Source of the DNA: Candidatus Fermentithermobacillaceae bacterium
Lineage (GTDB): Bacteria; Bacillota; Sulfobacillia; Fermentithermobacillales; DUSS01
Assembly: GCA_012842495.1 (NCBI GenBank)
Contig: DUSS01000070.1
Coordinates: 1 to 64,000 of the forward strand
DNA: 64,000 nucleotides
Direction: 5' to 3'
This document shows positions 22,878-31,792 of this stretch, piece after piece (position 1 is the stretch's first letter; each line of letters begins with the position of its first letter). The notes beneath the pieces were generated by a model. That model made no database searches. It saw nothing but the letters and a program-made list of their open reading frames with translations, and had not been told where the DNA came from. A program made the translations under genes and the position numbers.

Positions 22878-24683
22878 CTAATCCTGGCCATCTCCGCCCG
22901 CAGCTTGATCCACGTCCACGGGCCACACCGCTGCTCCGGCTTTCTCCACCATCGTCCCAAAGGCGTGCCTCCACCGGTAGGTCGTATGAAGCAGTTTCTT
23001 CGATTTGGGCCCAAGGGGCTTCCCGAGGTACGTACGATAGAGTTCCTGCACCGCCGGGTTTTCATGCGACTTCCGCAGGGGCATGCTCCTGTCGGCCTCG
23101 TATATTGCGGCGATCCTCTTTTGTCTTACCTCGCCGTTCGTGGGTATGGGTTGACCGCCACCGCCGATGCATCCTCCGGGACAGGTCATTATCTCAATAA
23201 AGTGGTATTTTTCGCCCGCCTTCACCCTCTCGAGGAGCGCTCTCGCATTGGAAAGACCATGAGCTACCGCCACCCTCAAGGTGGTTCCGTCCATCTGGAC
23301 CTCGGCTTCCTTTATCGATTCCATGCCTCTGACGGGCTCGAAATCTACCGCTGGCAAAGTCTTGCCGGTATGAAGCTCATACGCCGTTCTGAGGGCCGCT
23401 TCCATGACCCCTCCAGTGGCACCAAATATCACGCCTGCGCCGGTCGAAATGCCCAGAGGCGCATCGTACTCCCCGTCTTCGAGGTTCTGGAAATCAATTC
23501 CTGCCTGCTTGATCATGCGGGCAAGCTCCCTCACGGTAAGCACATAGTCGACGTCCTGGTAACCGGAGGCGGTCATCTCAGGTCTCTGACATTCGAACTT
23601 CTTCGCGGTGCACGGCATGATCGACACCACGACGATGGAGGACGGGTCGATCCCGGCTTTCTCCGCGTAGTAGGTCTTCGCCAGCGCCCCGAACATCTGC
23701 TGAGGGGACTTGCATGAAGAGACGTTGTCGGCCAGTTCCGGGTAGAACTGCTCCATGAATTTTATCCACCCGGGGCTGCACGAAGTGATGAGAGGAAGAG
23801 GACCGCCCTCCTCGAGACGTTCGAGAAGTTCCGACCCTTCTTCCATAATAGTGACGTCGGCCGCAAAATCGGTGTCAAATACTTTGGCAAACCCCAGACG
23901 CCGCAAAGCTGCCACCATCTTCCCGGTGGATACCGAACCATAGGGAAGCCCGAATTCCTCTCCTATAGCTACCCTTGTCGCCGGGGCGGTTTGAACGATG
24001 ACATGTTTGGACCGGTCGGACAGGGCCTTCCATACTTCTTCCGTATAGTCCTTCTCGTACAATGCACCTACGGGGCACACGAGCACACACTGACCGCACT
24101 GCACACAGGCACTGTCGGCCAGGGTTCCCCCCCAGGCCGGCCCGATGGTGGTACCGATACCCCTCTTGAAAGGCCCTATTGCGTCAACGCCCTGTATCTT
24201 CTGGCAGACAGCCACGCACCGTCTGCACAGAATACACTTGTTTGGGTCCCTGACGATAGCCGGGGTTGAGTCGTCAATGGGCTTCAGCGCCTTTTTCCCC
24301 TGAAACCGCACGTGGCGTATACCCAGGCGCTCGGCCAGGGTCTGCAGCTCGCAATTGAGGTTCCTCGGACAGGTCGGACATTCGTAGGGGTGGTCGGAAA
24401 GGATTAGCTCGACCGCAAGCCTTCGTGCCCGGCGCACCCTCGGGGTATTTGTGTAAACGACCATCCCCGGTTGGACCTGGGTCACGCAGGCCGCCTGAAG
24501 GGTCTTGGCCTTCTCCACTTCGACTACGCAAACGCGGCACGAGCCGATGGCGTTCACGTCTTTTAAGTAGCACAGGGTCGGGATATCGATCCCGGCAGCC
24601 CTGGCAGCTTCCACCACATTTGTGCCCTCTTTCACCGTTACTTGCTTTCCGTCAATGGTCAGGGTGACCATCTCTAGCGCCAC
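22878..24683 (-). CDS. hydA: NADH-dependent [FeFe]-hydrogenase catalytic subunit HydA
   Basis: Catalytic subunit that reduces protons or oxidises H2, 601 aa, cytosolic. N-terminal [2Fe-2S] domain with CxxxxxxxxxxC-xx-C (residues ~38-66), His-ligated cluster region HPYECPTCPRNLNC (~98-111), two [4Fe-4S] motifs (CILCRRCVAVC and CVQCGQCVLVCP), and the H-cluster motifs TSCSPGW, MPCTAKKFE and MTCPGGCIGGGGQP. All H-cluster cysteines are present. The TSCSP form is common in the multimeric NADH-linked group. It is the last gene of the operon, 149 bp after the HydB fusion. With HydB and HydC it should form an electron-bifurcating or confurcating enzyme. The maturases HydEFG are not in the window. Confidence 0.95.
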   Translation of the reverse strand: MALEMVTLTIDGKQVTVKEGTNVVEAARAAGIDIPTLCYLKDVNAIGSCRVCVVEVEKAKTLQAACVTQVQPGMVVYTNTPRVRRARRLAVELILSDHPYECPTCPRNLNCELQTLAERLGIRHVRFQGKKALKPIDDSTPAIVRDPNKCILCRRCVAVCQKIQGVDAIGPFKRGIGTTIGPAWGGTLADSACVQCGQCVLVCPVGALYEKDYTEEVWKALSDRSKHVIVQTAPATRVAIGEEFGLPYGSVSTGKMVAALRRLGFAKVFDTDFAADVTIMEEGSELLERLEEGGPLPLITSCSPGWIKFMEQFYPELADNVSSCKSPQQMFGALAKTYYAEKAGIDPSSIVVVSIMPCTAKKFECQRPEMTASGYQDVDYVLTVRELARMIKQAGIDFQNLEDGEYDAPLGISTGAGVIFGATGGVMEAALRTAYELHTGKTLPAVDFEPVRGMESIKEAEVQMDGTTLRVAVAHGLSNARALLERVKAGEKYHFIEIMTCPGGCIGGGGQPIPTNGEVRQKRIAAIYEADRSMPLRKSHENPAVQELYRTYLGKPLGPKSKKLLHTTYRWRHAFGTMVEKAGAAVWPVDVDQAAGGDGQD

Positions 24684-24832
24684 TCCCTTCTATTTTCGCC
24701 CTTTCCCGTGTGTATCAAGATGCCCGGTTTCCGGCGGCGGGTCACACCGCTTCCGGTCTTCCTTACCCCGCTCTACACCGGACGATGTGGCCAGGAAACT
24801 GCCTGGAGCCCGCCGCGCCCATCCCAGGCCCG

Positions 24833-27800
24833 TCATTGTTTCACGTCGCATCTCAGGCACCTCGCCGCTTCCTTCTGGGCCGATGCGGCGTCAAATCCGG
24901 CTTCCACCTCCACGAAAGATGATCGCCGCTGTGAAGGAGGGATTTCCCGAGCTCTTACCCTGGGCAGCTTATCCTCGATGATGGGGCCGGAAATCTTGCG
25001 TTCATGGCGGGAATCCCGCACCACTTTATCCTTTCCGCCGAGGTACTCATGGATGGACTGGGCCGCGAGTTTTCCTTGAGCGATAGCTTCCACGACCGTC
25101 TTGGGCCCGAGTACACAGTCGCCTCCGGCGAAAACTCCCGGTACGTTGGTCGCCAGGGTCCTCGGGTCACACTGGAAGATGCCGCCCTGCTTGAATTTGA
25201 GCCCGTCCTGGGAAAATCCCGTTACATCCGGAACCTGCCCGATGGCCTCGATGAAAACGTCGCACTCGAGTTCAAAGGTAGACCCTTCGACCGGCTCGGT
25301 TCTGCGCCTTCCGGAAGCGTCGAAGCCGGTGGCCCTCATCCGGACGCACGAAACCCGCTCTACCATACCGGAACCAGATAGTCCCACCGGGTTGGTCAGC
25401 GCCTGAATCTCGACGCCTTCTTCTTTGGCGGCCTTGATTTCTCCGGTGTCGGCCGGCATATCTTCCTCACGCCGCCTGTAGAGAATGGTGACTTTCTTTG
25501 CGCCGAGCCTCAGGGAAGATCTCGCGGCGTCCATGGCGACGTTTCCGCCGCCCACGACCACCACGTTCTTTCCCCTAACGTCGTCGGGCTTACCTAAGTT
25601 GAGGTTTCTCAGAAACTCCACCCCTGAATAGACGCCTTTCAGGTCTTCGCCGGGAATACCCATCTTTTGGTCCTTGTGAGCTCCTATAGCCACGAACACG
25701 GCGTCATGGGTCTCCCTGATCCTCTCCCAGGAAATATCTTGACCGACCCGCACCCCGGTCCTTATCTTCACGCCCAGTCTCTGTATGAGTTCGATGTCCC
25801 TGTTCAGAGCGTCCTTAGGCAACCGGTATGCGGGGATACCCACCGCGAGCATTCCCCCGGCTACGGGTAGCGCCTCGTAGACGGTCACGTCGTACCCCTT
25901 CAGCGCGAGGTAGTAACCGCAGGTCAAGCCGGCGGGACCCGCCCCCACGATCCCGACGCTCTTGTCCTTGGGCGGCTCCCTGCCGGGGACGGGCCTTGAA
26001 CCGTTCAAGCTCGCCGCGAAGTCTGCGGCAAACCGCTTGAGATCCCTTATCGCCAGGGCTTCGTCGAGTTGCGCTCTCCGGCACTTGCCTTCGCATGGAT
26101 GATGGCACACCCTGCCGCACACCACGGGAAACGGGTTCTCCCTGAGGATCTCCTCGTAAGCTTCGACGAATCGACCCTGCCTGATGAGATCGATGTAAAC
26201 CGGGACATCCACGTTTGCCGGACAGGTGTTCCTGCACGGAGCGTCGAACAGCGCGGCGCATACCGACGCCGGGCACTTTTTATCCCTGATATGGGCATCG
26301 TATTCATCCCTGAAGTACCTGATGGTCGAAAGCACGGGGTTGGGAGCGGTTTGCCCGAGGCCGCACATGGCCGAGTCCTTGATAATCTTCCCCATTTCTT
26401 CGAGGAGCTCCACGTCGCCTTCCTTGCCTTCGCCCCGGGTGATACGCCGCAGGATCTCCAGCATCCTGGCAGTCCCTATTCTGCACGGGGCACACTTTCC
26501 GCAGGACTCGCTCTGTACGAATTCCAGGAAGAACTTGGCGAAGTCCACCATGCAGGTGTCTTCATCCACCGCGATGAGCCCGCCGGAGCCCATGATGGCG
26601 CCGAGCTCAGTGAGAGACTCGTAATCGACGGGGGTGTTGAGGTACTGAACGGGTATGCACCCGCCCGACGGTCCCCCGATTTGGATGGCTTTGAGTTTTT
26701 TGCCCTTGGGAACGCCGCCTCCTACGTCGTAAACGATCTCGCCCAGGCTGATTCCCATGGGGACCTCGACCAGCCCGTTGTTGTTTACTTTGCCAGAAAG
26801 GGCGAAGACGGCCGTCCCCTTGGATCCTTTCGTGCCCATGGAAGCAAACCACTCAGGTCCTTTTCTAATAATGGCGGGCACGTTGGAAAGGGTCTTAACG
26901 TTGTTGATGACCGTCGGTTTCCCCCATAGGCCGGACGTAGCGGGGAACGGAGGTCGTGGTCTGGGCTCTCCTCTTTGTCCCATGATCGAGTTGAGAAGCG
27001 CCGTCTCCTCGCCGCACACAAAGGCGCCGGCGCCGAGCCTCACCTCGATGTCGAAACTGAACTCCTTGCCGAGGATGTTCTGCCCAAGGAGATTCATCTC
27101 CCTGGCTTGTTTGATGGCGTTCTGAATCCTTTTCACCGCCAGCGGGTACTCAGCACGAACATATACGTAGCCCCGGGATGCTCCGATGGCATAACCAGCT
27201 ATCGTCATTCCCTCCACGACCCGGTGAGGGTCCCCTTCCAGGACCGAGCGGTCCATGAAAGCCCCCGGATCGCCTTCGTCGGCGTTACACACGACGTATT
27301 TCGGGCTGCCGGTTGCTTTAGCCGTAAGTTCCCACTTGAGACCAGTTGGGAACCCAGCGCCTCCCCTTCCCCTCAACCCCGACCTCTTGATCACGTCTAT
27401 CACTTGCTCCGGGGTCATCTCTTCGAGCACCTTGGCTAGAGCGAAGTAGCCGTCTCGCGCGATATACTCTTCGATGGATTCGGGATTGATGATTCCGCAA
27501 TTCTCCAGGACTACGCGGGTTTGCTTATGGAAGAAAGGTATGTCCTTGAAATCGACTACGGCTGTCTCTTTTTCCGGCTCTTTATAGAGAAGCCTTTCCA
27601 CAACGCGTCCCTTGAGAAGATGTTCCTCCACGAGTTCCGGAACATCTTCCTGCTGGACACCGCAGTAGAAGACGCCTTCGGGGTAAACCACCATGTTGGG
27701 CCCGAACCGGCAGAATCCGAAGCATCCGGTCTGGACCACTTTCACTTCGGAGGAAAGCCCGCGCCTGGATATCTCCTCGGACAGCGCGTCCATAAGTTTC

Positions 27801-27865
27801 CGGCTTCCTGATGCGGTACATCCGGTTCCTCCGCAGATAAGAACGTGACTCCTATAGAATTCCAT
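24833..27865 (-). CDS. hydB: HydB-NfnB fusion: NuoF-like flavoprotein joined to a GltD-like NAD(P)H oxidoreductase
   Basis: 1010 aa, far longer than an ordinary HydB (~600). Residues 1-95 are a thioredoxin-like [2Fe-2S] domain with Cys 11, 16, 48 and 52. Residues ~115-540 are NuoF-like with the FMN/NADH segment GLRGRGGAGFPTGLKW, GAGAFVCGEETAL and the cluster motif ESCGKCAPCR. The usual C-terminal ferredoxin pair is replaced. From ~545 there is a Fer4_20 domain (CRNTCPANVDVPVYI, CHHPCEGKCRR) and a GltD/NfnB-like unit with two dinucleotide sites, GIVGAGPAGLTCGYYLA (~650) and VVVVGGGNVAMDAAR (~780). It should pass electrons between NAD(P)H and HydA; a second pyridine-nucleotide site suggests NADPH as well as NADH. 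No frameshift or stop interrupts the join. Confidence 0.92.
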   Translation of the reverse strand: MEFYRSHVLICGGTGCTASGSRKLMDALSEEISRRGLSSEVKVVQTGCFGFCRFGPNMVVYPEGVFYCGVQQEDVPELVEEHLLKGRVVERLLYKEPEKETAVVDFKDIPFFHKQTRVVLENCGIINPESIEEYIARDGYFALAKVLEEMTPEQVIDVIKRSGLRGRGGAGFPTGLKWELTAKATGSPKYVVCNADEGDPGAFMDRSVLEGDPHRVVEGMTIAGYAIGASRGYVYVRAEYPLAVKRIQNAIKQAREMNLLGQNILGKEFSFDIEVRLGAGAFVCGEETALLNSIMGQRGEPRPRPPFPATSGLWGKPTVINNVKTLSNVPAIIRKGPEWFASMGTKGSKGTAVFALSGKVNNNGLVEVPMGISLGEIVYDVGGGVPKGKKLKAIQIGGPSGGCIPVQYLNTPVDYESLTELGAIMGSGGLIAVDEDTCMVDFAKFFLEFVQSESCGKCAPCRIGTARMLEILRRITRGEGKEGDVELLEEMGKIIKDSAMCGLGQTAPNPVLSTIRYFRDEYDAHIRDKKCPASVCAALFDAPCRNTCPANVDVPVYIDLIRQGRFVEAYEEILRENPFPVVCGRVCHHPCEGKCRRAQLDEALAIRDLKRFAADFAASLNGSRPVPGREPPKDKSVGIVGAGPAGLTCGYYLALKGYDVTVYEALPVAGGMLAVGIPAYRLPKDALNRDIELIQRLGVKIRTGVRVGQDISWERIRETHDAVFVAIGAHKDQKMGIPGEDLKGVYSGVEFLRNLNLGKPDDVRGKNVVVVGGGNVAMDAARSSLRLGAKKVTILYRRREEDMPADTGEIKAAKEEGVEIQALTNPVGLSGSGMVERVSCVRMRATGFDASGRRRTEPVEGSTFELECDVFIEAIGQVPDVTGFSQDGLKFKQGGIFQCDPRTLATNVPGVFAGGDCVLGPKTVVEAIAQGKLAAQSIHEYLGGKDKVVRDSRHERKISGPIIEDKLPRVRAREIPPSQRRSSFVEVEAGFDAASAQKEAARCLRCDVKQ

Positions 27866-27904
27866 GGCCTTTCTCCTCTCCTCGATTCCGGACGTTCGCT
27901 ACGT

Positions 27905-28291
27905 CTATTTCTCTTTTTCTTTGGGCGAAGGGCTTACGTTGACCGCCCAATCCGTGACGGGTTGGCCGTTTATCAGGTGGTCGAGGACTATCCGTCTAGC
28001 TTTCGAGGGGTCCACGTTACCGTAAACCACCGTCGGCTGACCAGGCAAAGTGACCTCCACGAGGGGTTCTTTGGCACACAGTCCCACGCAGCCCGTTTCG
28101 GAGATCATCACGTCCGTGCGGCGCCTTTTCTTTAATTCGTCCATGATGGCAAGAAGGGTCTCCCTGGCACCCGCGGCGATCCCGCAGGTACCCATCCCCA
28201 CCACCACCCTGGGCGCCCCAGATGCCGTCCGCAGGCGGATTTCTTCCAGGGTCTTTTCCTTCAGCCGCTCAAGATCTTGCCTTGATTTCAA
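27905..28291 (-). CDS. (2Fe-2S) ferredoxin-domain protein of the hydrogenase operon
   Basis: 128 aa thioredoxin-like [2Fe-2S] protein. Cluster ligands are at GTCG (one Cys rather than the usual two) and at TGCVGLC. The rest (RETLLAIMDELKKRR, EPLVEVTLPGQPTVVYGNVDP) matches proteins found between the small ATPase and hydB in clostridial hyd operons. The start is taken as TTG at 28291 because AAGGAGG lies eight bases before it; this overlaps the upstream ATPase gene by 23 bp. It probably relays electrons or reports the redox state within the complex. Confidence 0.85.
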   Translation of the reverse strand: MKSRQDLERLKEKTLEEIRLRTASGAPRVVVGMGTCGIAAGARETLLAIMDELKKRRRTDVMISETGCVGLCAKEPLVEVTLPGQPTVVYGNVDPSKARRIVLDHLINGQPVTDWAVNVSPSPKEKEK

Positions 28292-28847
28292 TGTCAAAAC
28301 CTCCTTGGTCTGGCTGAAATCCCGCATCTTTCATTCGCGCCGAGAGCTTCTCCGTCAAAGCGGTGACCGCGGCGAGAGACCCCCTGCTACACGGCGGGAT
28401 TTCCTGCCGGCTGTTCACGTGAAATGACCCCTTCCGGGTTTTCCAGGTAAAGTCCAGTTCGATGCCGGGATGACAAATCATGAAAGTTTCGAGCGTCCCC
28501 GGGACGTCCCCCAACGGCGGACGGTCCACGCTCCTCAGTTTGAAGGTCGCGGTGACAACGGTGCCTTTCCCGGAGGCGGACTGGACCCGGACCCTTCCGC
28601 CAGCGGCCTCCGCAGTGCTGCGGAGAAGGGCCAGTCCCAAACCAACCTTCTTCCCCGGAGTCGTGGTGAAGAACGGGTCGAACGCCCTGGAAACTTCGTC
28701 CGGGCTCATACCCCGCCCGTCGTCTTCTACCTCGAGGATGAGGTTTTCACCCTCGTCGTCCTCACCCAAAAAGACACGCACCCTCGTGGCTCCCGCCTTT
28801 GCTGAGTTTTCCAGCACGTCCAGGAGGTGAAGGGAGATTTCCGTCAT
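28269..28847 (-). CDS. HATPase-domain protein of the hydrogenase operon
   Basis: 192 aa GHKL-type ATP-binding protein with the N-box region LLDVLENSAKAGA, G1 box VEDDGRGM, DPFFTTTPGKKVGLGLALL (F and G2 boxes) and GKGTVVTATF. A dimerisation or phospho-accepting His domain is absent, so it is not a complete histidine kinase. Residues ~110-192 are a private C-terminal extension. Small ATPases of this kind are regular members of clostridial hyd operons, but their role is unproven. It overlaps the 2Fe-2S gene and lies 63 bp after hydC. Confidence 0.87.
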   Translation of the reverse strand: MTEISLHLLDVLENSAKAGATRVRVFLGEDDEGENLILEVEDDGRGMSPDEVSRAFDPFFTTTPGKKVGLGLALLRSTAEAAGGRVRVQSASGKGTVVTATFKLRSVDRPPLGDVPGTLETFMICHPGIELDFTWKTRKGSFHVNSRQEIPPCSRGSLAAVTALTEKLSARMKDAGFQPDQGGFDIEIKARS

Positions 28848-28910
28848 CCGGCGTCACACCTTTTCCATCCCATGCCGGTTTCCATAAGCGAGCTGGTAAG
28901 AATCCAGCCG

Positions 28911-29513
28911 TCAGCTTCCGGCAACCTTCTCGATTTCTCCCCCGCCCCGCTTGACTTTCTCGAGAATCACCGGCACCTTGTCGGGAGTCATCCTTCCGTG
29001 GGTTTCAGCCCCCACTGTAATGACCGGGGCGAGCCCGCACGCACCGAGACACCTAACCACTTCCAAGCTGAACAATCCGTCCTCCGTGGTATCTCCAGCT
29101 TTGATTCCCAGTTCCTTCTCGAGGCGCGCCAGCACATCGGGAGCTCCCCTGACATAGCAGGCAGTCCCCTGACAGCAGGAGATCACGTGCTTGCCTTTGG
29201 GTTTCTCGCTGAAGGCGTTGTAAAAACTGACCACGCCGTAAACCTCGGTAAGAGAGACTCCTAGAGTCTGGGCGATCCTAACCTGAACGTCCTTGGGAAT
29301 ATAGCCAAGCCGCTCCTGAACATAATGCAGCACCTCGATGAGGCTGTCCTTCTCGCCTTTGTGAGCTTGGATCACCCGGTCGATCTCCCGGTATGCCTCG
29401 GCGCAGTCACACTTATGGTCTTTGCCTTCGGAGCCAGCATGCTCCCCCGCCCGGCCGAGAACCGGGTCGCGCCCGCCCGGGGAATTCATCTCGAGTTTAT
29501 GAGCTTTTTCCAT
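28911..29513 (-). CDS. hydC: HydC / NuoE-type [2Fe-2S] subunit
   Basis: 200 aa NuoE-like subunit of the bifurcating hydrogenase. A variable ~40-residue N-terminus contains CDC. The NuoE core follows: LIEVLHYVQERLGYIP, TLGVSLTEVYGVVSFYNAF, with cluster ligands in CCQGTACYVRG and RCLGACG, and a closing RMTPDKVPVILEK. ATG at 29513 has GGGGG at suitable spacing; a longer in-frame start exists but adds nothing conserved. It should dock on the NuoF-like part of HydB and carry a [2Fe-2S] cluster. Confidence 0.92.
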   Translation of the reverse strand: MEKAHKLEMNSPGGRDPVLGRAGEHAGSEGKDHKCDCAEAYREIDRVIQAHKGEKDSLIEVLHYVQERLGYIPKDVQVRIAQTLGVSLTEVYGVVSFYNAFSEKPKGKHVISCCQGTACYVRGAPDVLARLEKELGIKAGDTTEDGLFSLEVVRCLGACGLAPVITVGAETHGRMTPDKVPVILEKVKRGGGEIEKVAGS

Positions 29514-29612
29514 TGACCGAACCCCCGTTTTCCCTTTGCGTCTCAAAACCCTCGCGGGGTTTTGAGCATCTTGCAGAATGTAAAGCGCTTTTTAAAGCCG
29601 GATCCCGTAAGC

Positions 29613-29972
29613 TCAAACCACCCCCTGCTCGTCCCGCAGCATAACCCACAATCTTCCTGCCGTCTCGAAGACGGGTCTTGGGGACCATAGGATGGAGACG
29701 CCCTGCTCTTCCGCTGTCTGGAGCGTCTTTTCGGGAACCTCGCGTTGACACACCACGATGCAAGCGACGTCCATCAAACTTGCAACTCCGACGATGTTCT
29801 CGTGGGTTTGAATGGTCACCCATGCGTCGCTTGAGGACAGGTTCGCCATGGCGTGGGATAACACGTCCCCGACATAGGCCCCCTTAACCTCTCTGGTCTC
29901 ACCCCGGGGCGAAAGAGTCTTTACTTCAAGACCAAGTTTCTCGACGATTTCTCGGACCTTCATAACCCTCAC
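29613..29972 (-). CDS. DRTGG-domain protein
   Basis: 119 aa. The sequence VREIVEKLGLEVKTLS, VKGAYVGDVLSHAMANL and AWVTIQTHENIVGVASLMDVACIV matches the DRTGG domain that is found alone or joined to CBS domains and phosphotransacetylase-like proteins. In this class of operon it always accompanies anti-sigma-like ATPases and HydS-type hydrogenases. A GTG at 29972 overlaps the stop of the upstream gene in a GTGA arrangement; an ATG at 29963 is an alternative. Biochemical function is unknown; a sensory or adaptor role is inferred. Confidence 0.82.
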   Translation of the reverse strand: MRVMKVREIVEKLGLEVKTLSPRGETREVKGAYVGDVLSHAMANLSSSDAWVTIQTHENIVGVASLMDVACIVVCQREVPEKTLQTAEEQGVSILWSPRPVFETAGRLWVMLRDEQGVV

Positions 29973-31792
29973 TGACCTTTCGTTTCCTTCCCTATTTCAA
30001 GCGGCGGTTCTCCCCCGGGTCCTTCAGGACCCTCAACGCCTCGACCTACCCCCATGGCCGGAGGAAGAATCGCCGAAAGGCGCGTAACTTCCTGGGAGAG
30101 CTCCTGGAGTTTCTCGCGAAGCTTGAAAACGCAGTCCCAAACCGATCCCCGGCCGAGGACTGCGTCTTCCGCAAGAGCTCGGCACGTAGGCGCACCACAG
30201 GCCCCGCAGTCAAGCCCGGGAAGCTCCTGTTCGACTTTATCGATACGGGCCCGCATCTCGCTGGCTTTGTCCGGGTCTTCATCCAGCTTGTAGACGGGTC
30301 TCGGTAAGAGCGGCTGAGTGAACCAAACGGATGGCTCGTCGGAAGGAACGGAAAACACCGCCGGATCCGGAGCGGAGGCCCTGTGCTTCACCGCGAGGGT
30401 TCTTATACGCAACCTCGCAACGAAGGGGTTTTCAACCGTCAGAGGACCTCCCACGCAGCCCCCGGTACAAGCTTGAGCTTCTATAAAGTCGATGTCCTGG
30501 AACTGCCCCTTTTCGATTTCCTCGAGTACGGAAGCTACGGCGGAAATCCCGTCCACCGCGAGACCAGACACACCTACAGCCGCCATTTCTCCCCCCGAGC
30601 GACCCCATCCCATGCCGAGACCGGTGGAATCCGGGAAAAGCACGGGCCGAGCTTGGTCAAGGTGCTCCCTCACCCACAGGTAAGCTCGGGATACCGGGAT
30701 AGTCCCGTCCACCAGGGATCTCCCCCGTCCCACAGGCTGCCGCGACGCCGTAACCTTGGCCGGGCATGGAGTTATGAAAAACACGCCTACTTTCTTATTA
30801 GGGAGCTCCCGCGAAAGACGGGTCTTCACCATCCACGCCGCGATTTCCATTGGCGCCTCACACGGAATGACGTGGTCGAGGAGGGAGGGGAATTTGACCT
30901 GAATGAGACGAAGGATGACAGGGCAGGCAGGAGATATGAGCGGCCTCGGTCGGGGAGTCTTCTCGACATATTCCCTCATCAACCTGGAGGCCAGGTCAGC
31001 TGCTCTAGCCACGTTAAACACCTCATCGAAGCCTCCGGGGCCAATTAGCGCACCAGCTACTTTACCCGGGTCGGAATCGCCGAACTGACCGTAAAAAGAG
31101 GGCGCAACCAGGGCCACCTTATAATCGTAGTCATCTAGCTCCTCCCAGGAGCTCGAGGCGGCAAACTTGGCCTGGTTGGGACAACGGCGAATACACTCTC
31201 CGCAGTCGATGCACCGGTCCTCGAGGATGAGCGCTTTGCCGGCCCTTACCCTGATAGCTTCGGTCGGACATCCCTTTATGCAGTTGGTGCACCCTTTGCA
31301 ACGGCTGGAATCCAGCCTAACCGAGTGAAAATAAGGCGGCCCGACGAGGTCCCGTTCCTTGGGGACGATGAGAGCCCTGACCGTAGTCCCGTATCCAACC
31401 CTGGTATCTACCTCGAGCTCATCGGAAACCCGTTTCGTGTTGGGGAGCCCCATACCCGCGCCGAACCCCAAGTCCCTGATTTCCGCGGGCGCTGTGGAGT
31501 AACCATCCTGCATGGCCAGTTCAATGTCGGGTATGCCCGGGCCCACGTCCCGAGCTATCACTTCGAGCCGCCCGTTATCGATGACGGCGGTTACCTCTCC
31601 CGAGTTCGCGTGGATGACTATATTCATCGCGAGCTCGTAACAAGCTACCAGCGCGCGTCTGGTAGCTTGTGAGGGAAATCCGATGTTAGCCAGGACGCTT
31701 TTAAGAGCTGCAACACCTCGTGAGGCCGCTCCGAACTCGCCCCGGTTCACCGAAAAGCCGTGTATGGCCTTCTTCAAATCAGGTGGACTCAT
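29969..31792 (-). CDS. Fused anti-sigma-type ATPase and sensory [FeFe]-hydrogenase (HydS-like)
   Basis: 607 aa, three parts. Residues 1-150 form an RsbW/anti-sigma-type ATPase (ELAMNIVIHA N-box, DVGPGIPD, GAGMGLPNTKRV). Residues ~160-230 carry two [4Fe-4S] motifs, CKGCTNCIKGCP and CIDCGECIRRCP. Residues ~235-480 are an [FeFe]-hydrogenase domain with modified H-cluster motifs SPACPVILRL, ITPCPAKV and QACTGGCVGGPL. The H-cluster cysteines are kept, but the surrounding residues are of the sensory class. A C-terminal LDCGACGAPTC motif adds a further cluster, followed by a Gly/Pro-rich tail. The fusion could couple H2 sensing to nucleotide binding or protein phosphorylation. It overlaps both neighbours. 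Confidence 0.88.
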   Translation of the reverse strand: MSPPDLKKAIHGFSVNRGEFGAASRGVAALKSVLANIGFPSQATRRALVACYELAMNIVIHANSGEVTAVIDNGRLEVIARDVGPGIPDIELAMQDGYSTAPAEIRDLGFGAGMGLPNTKRVSDELEVDTRVGYGTTVRALIVPKERDLVGPPYFHSVRLDSSRCKGCTNCIKGCPTEAIRVRAGKALILEDRCIDCGECIRRCPNQAKFAASSSWEELDDYDYKVALVAPSFYGQFGDSDPGKVAGALIGPGGFDEVFNVARAADLASRLMREYVEKTPRPRPLISPACPVILRLIQVKFPSLLDHVIPCEAPMEIAAWMVKTRLSRELPNKKVGVFFITPCPAKVTASRQPVGRGRSLVDGTIPVSRAYLWVREHLDQARPVLFPDSTGLGMGWGRSGGEMAAVGVSGLAVDGISAVASVLEEIEKGQFQDIDFIEAQACTGGCVGGPLTVENPFVARLRIRTLAVKHRASAPDPAVFSVPSDEPSVWFTQPLLPRPVYKLDEDPDKASEMRARIDKVEQELPGLDCGACGAPTCRALAEDAVLGRGSVWDCVFKLREKLQELSQEVTRLSAILPPAMGVGRGVEGPEGPGGEPPLEIGKETKGQ

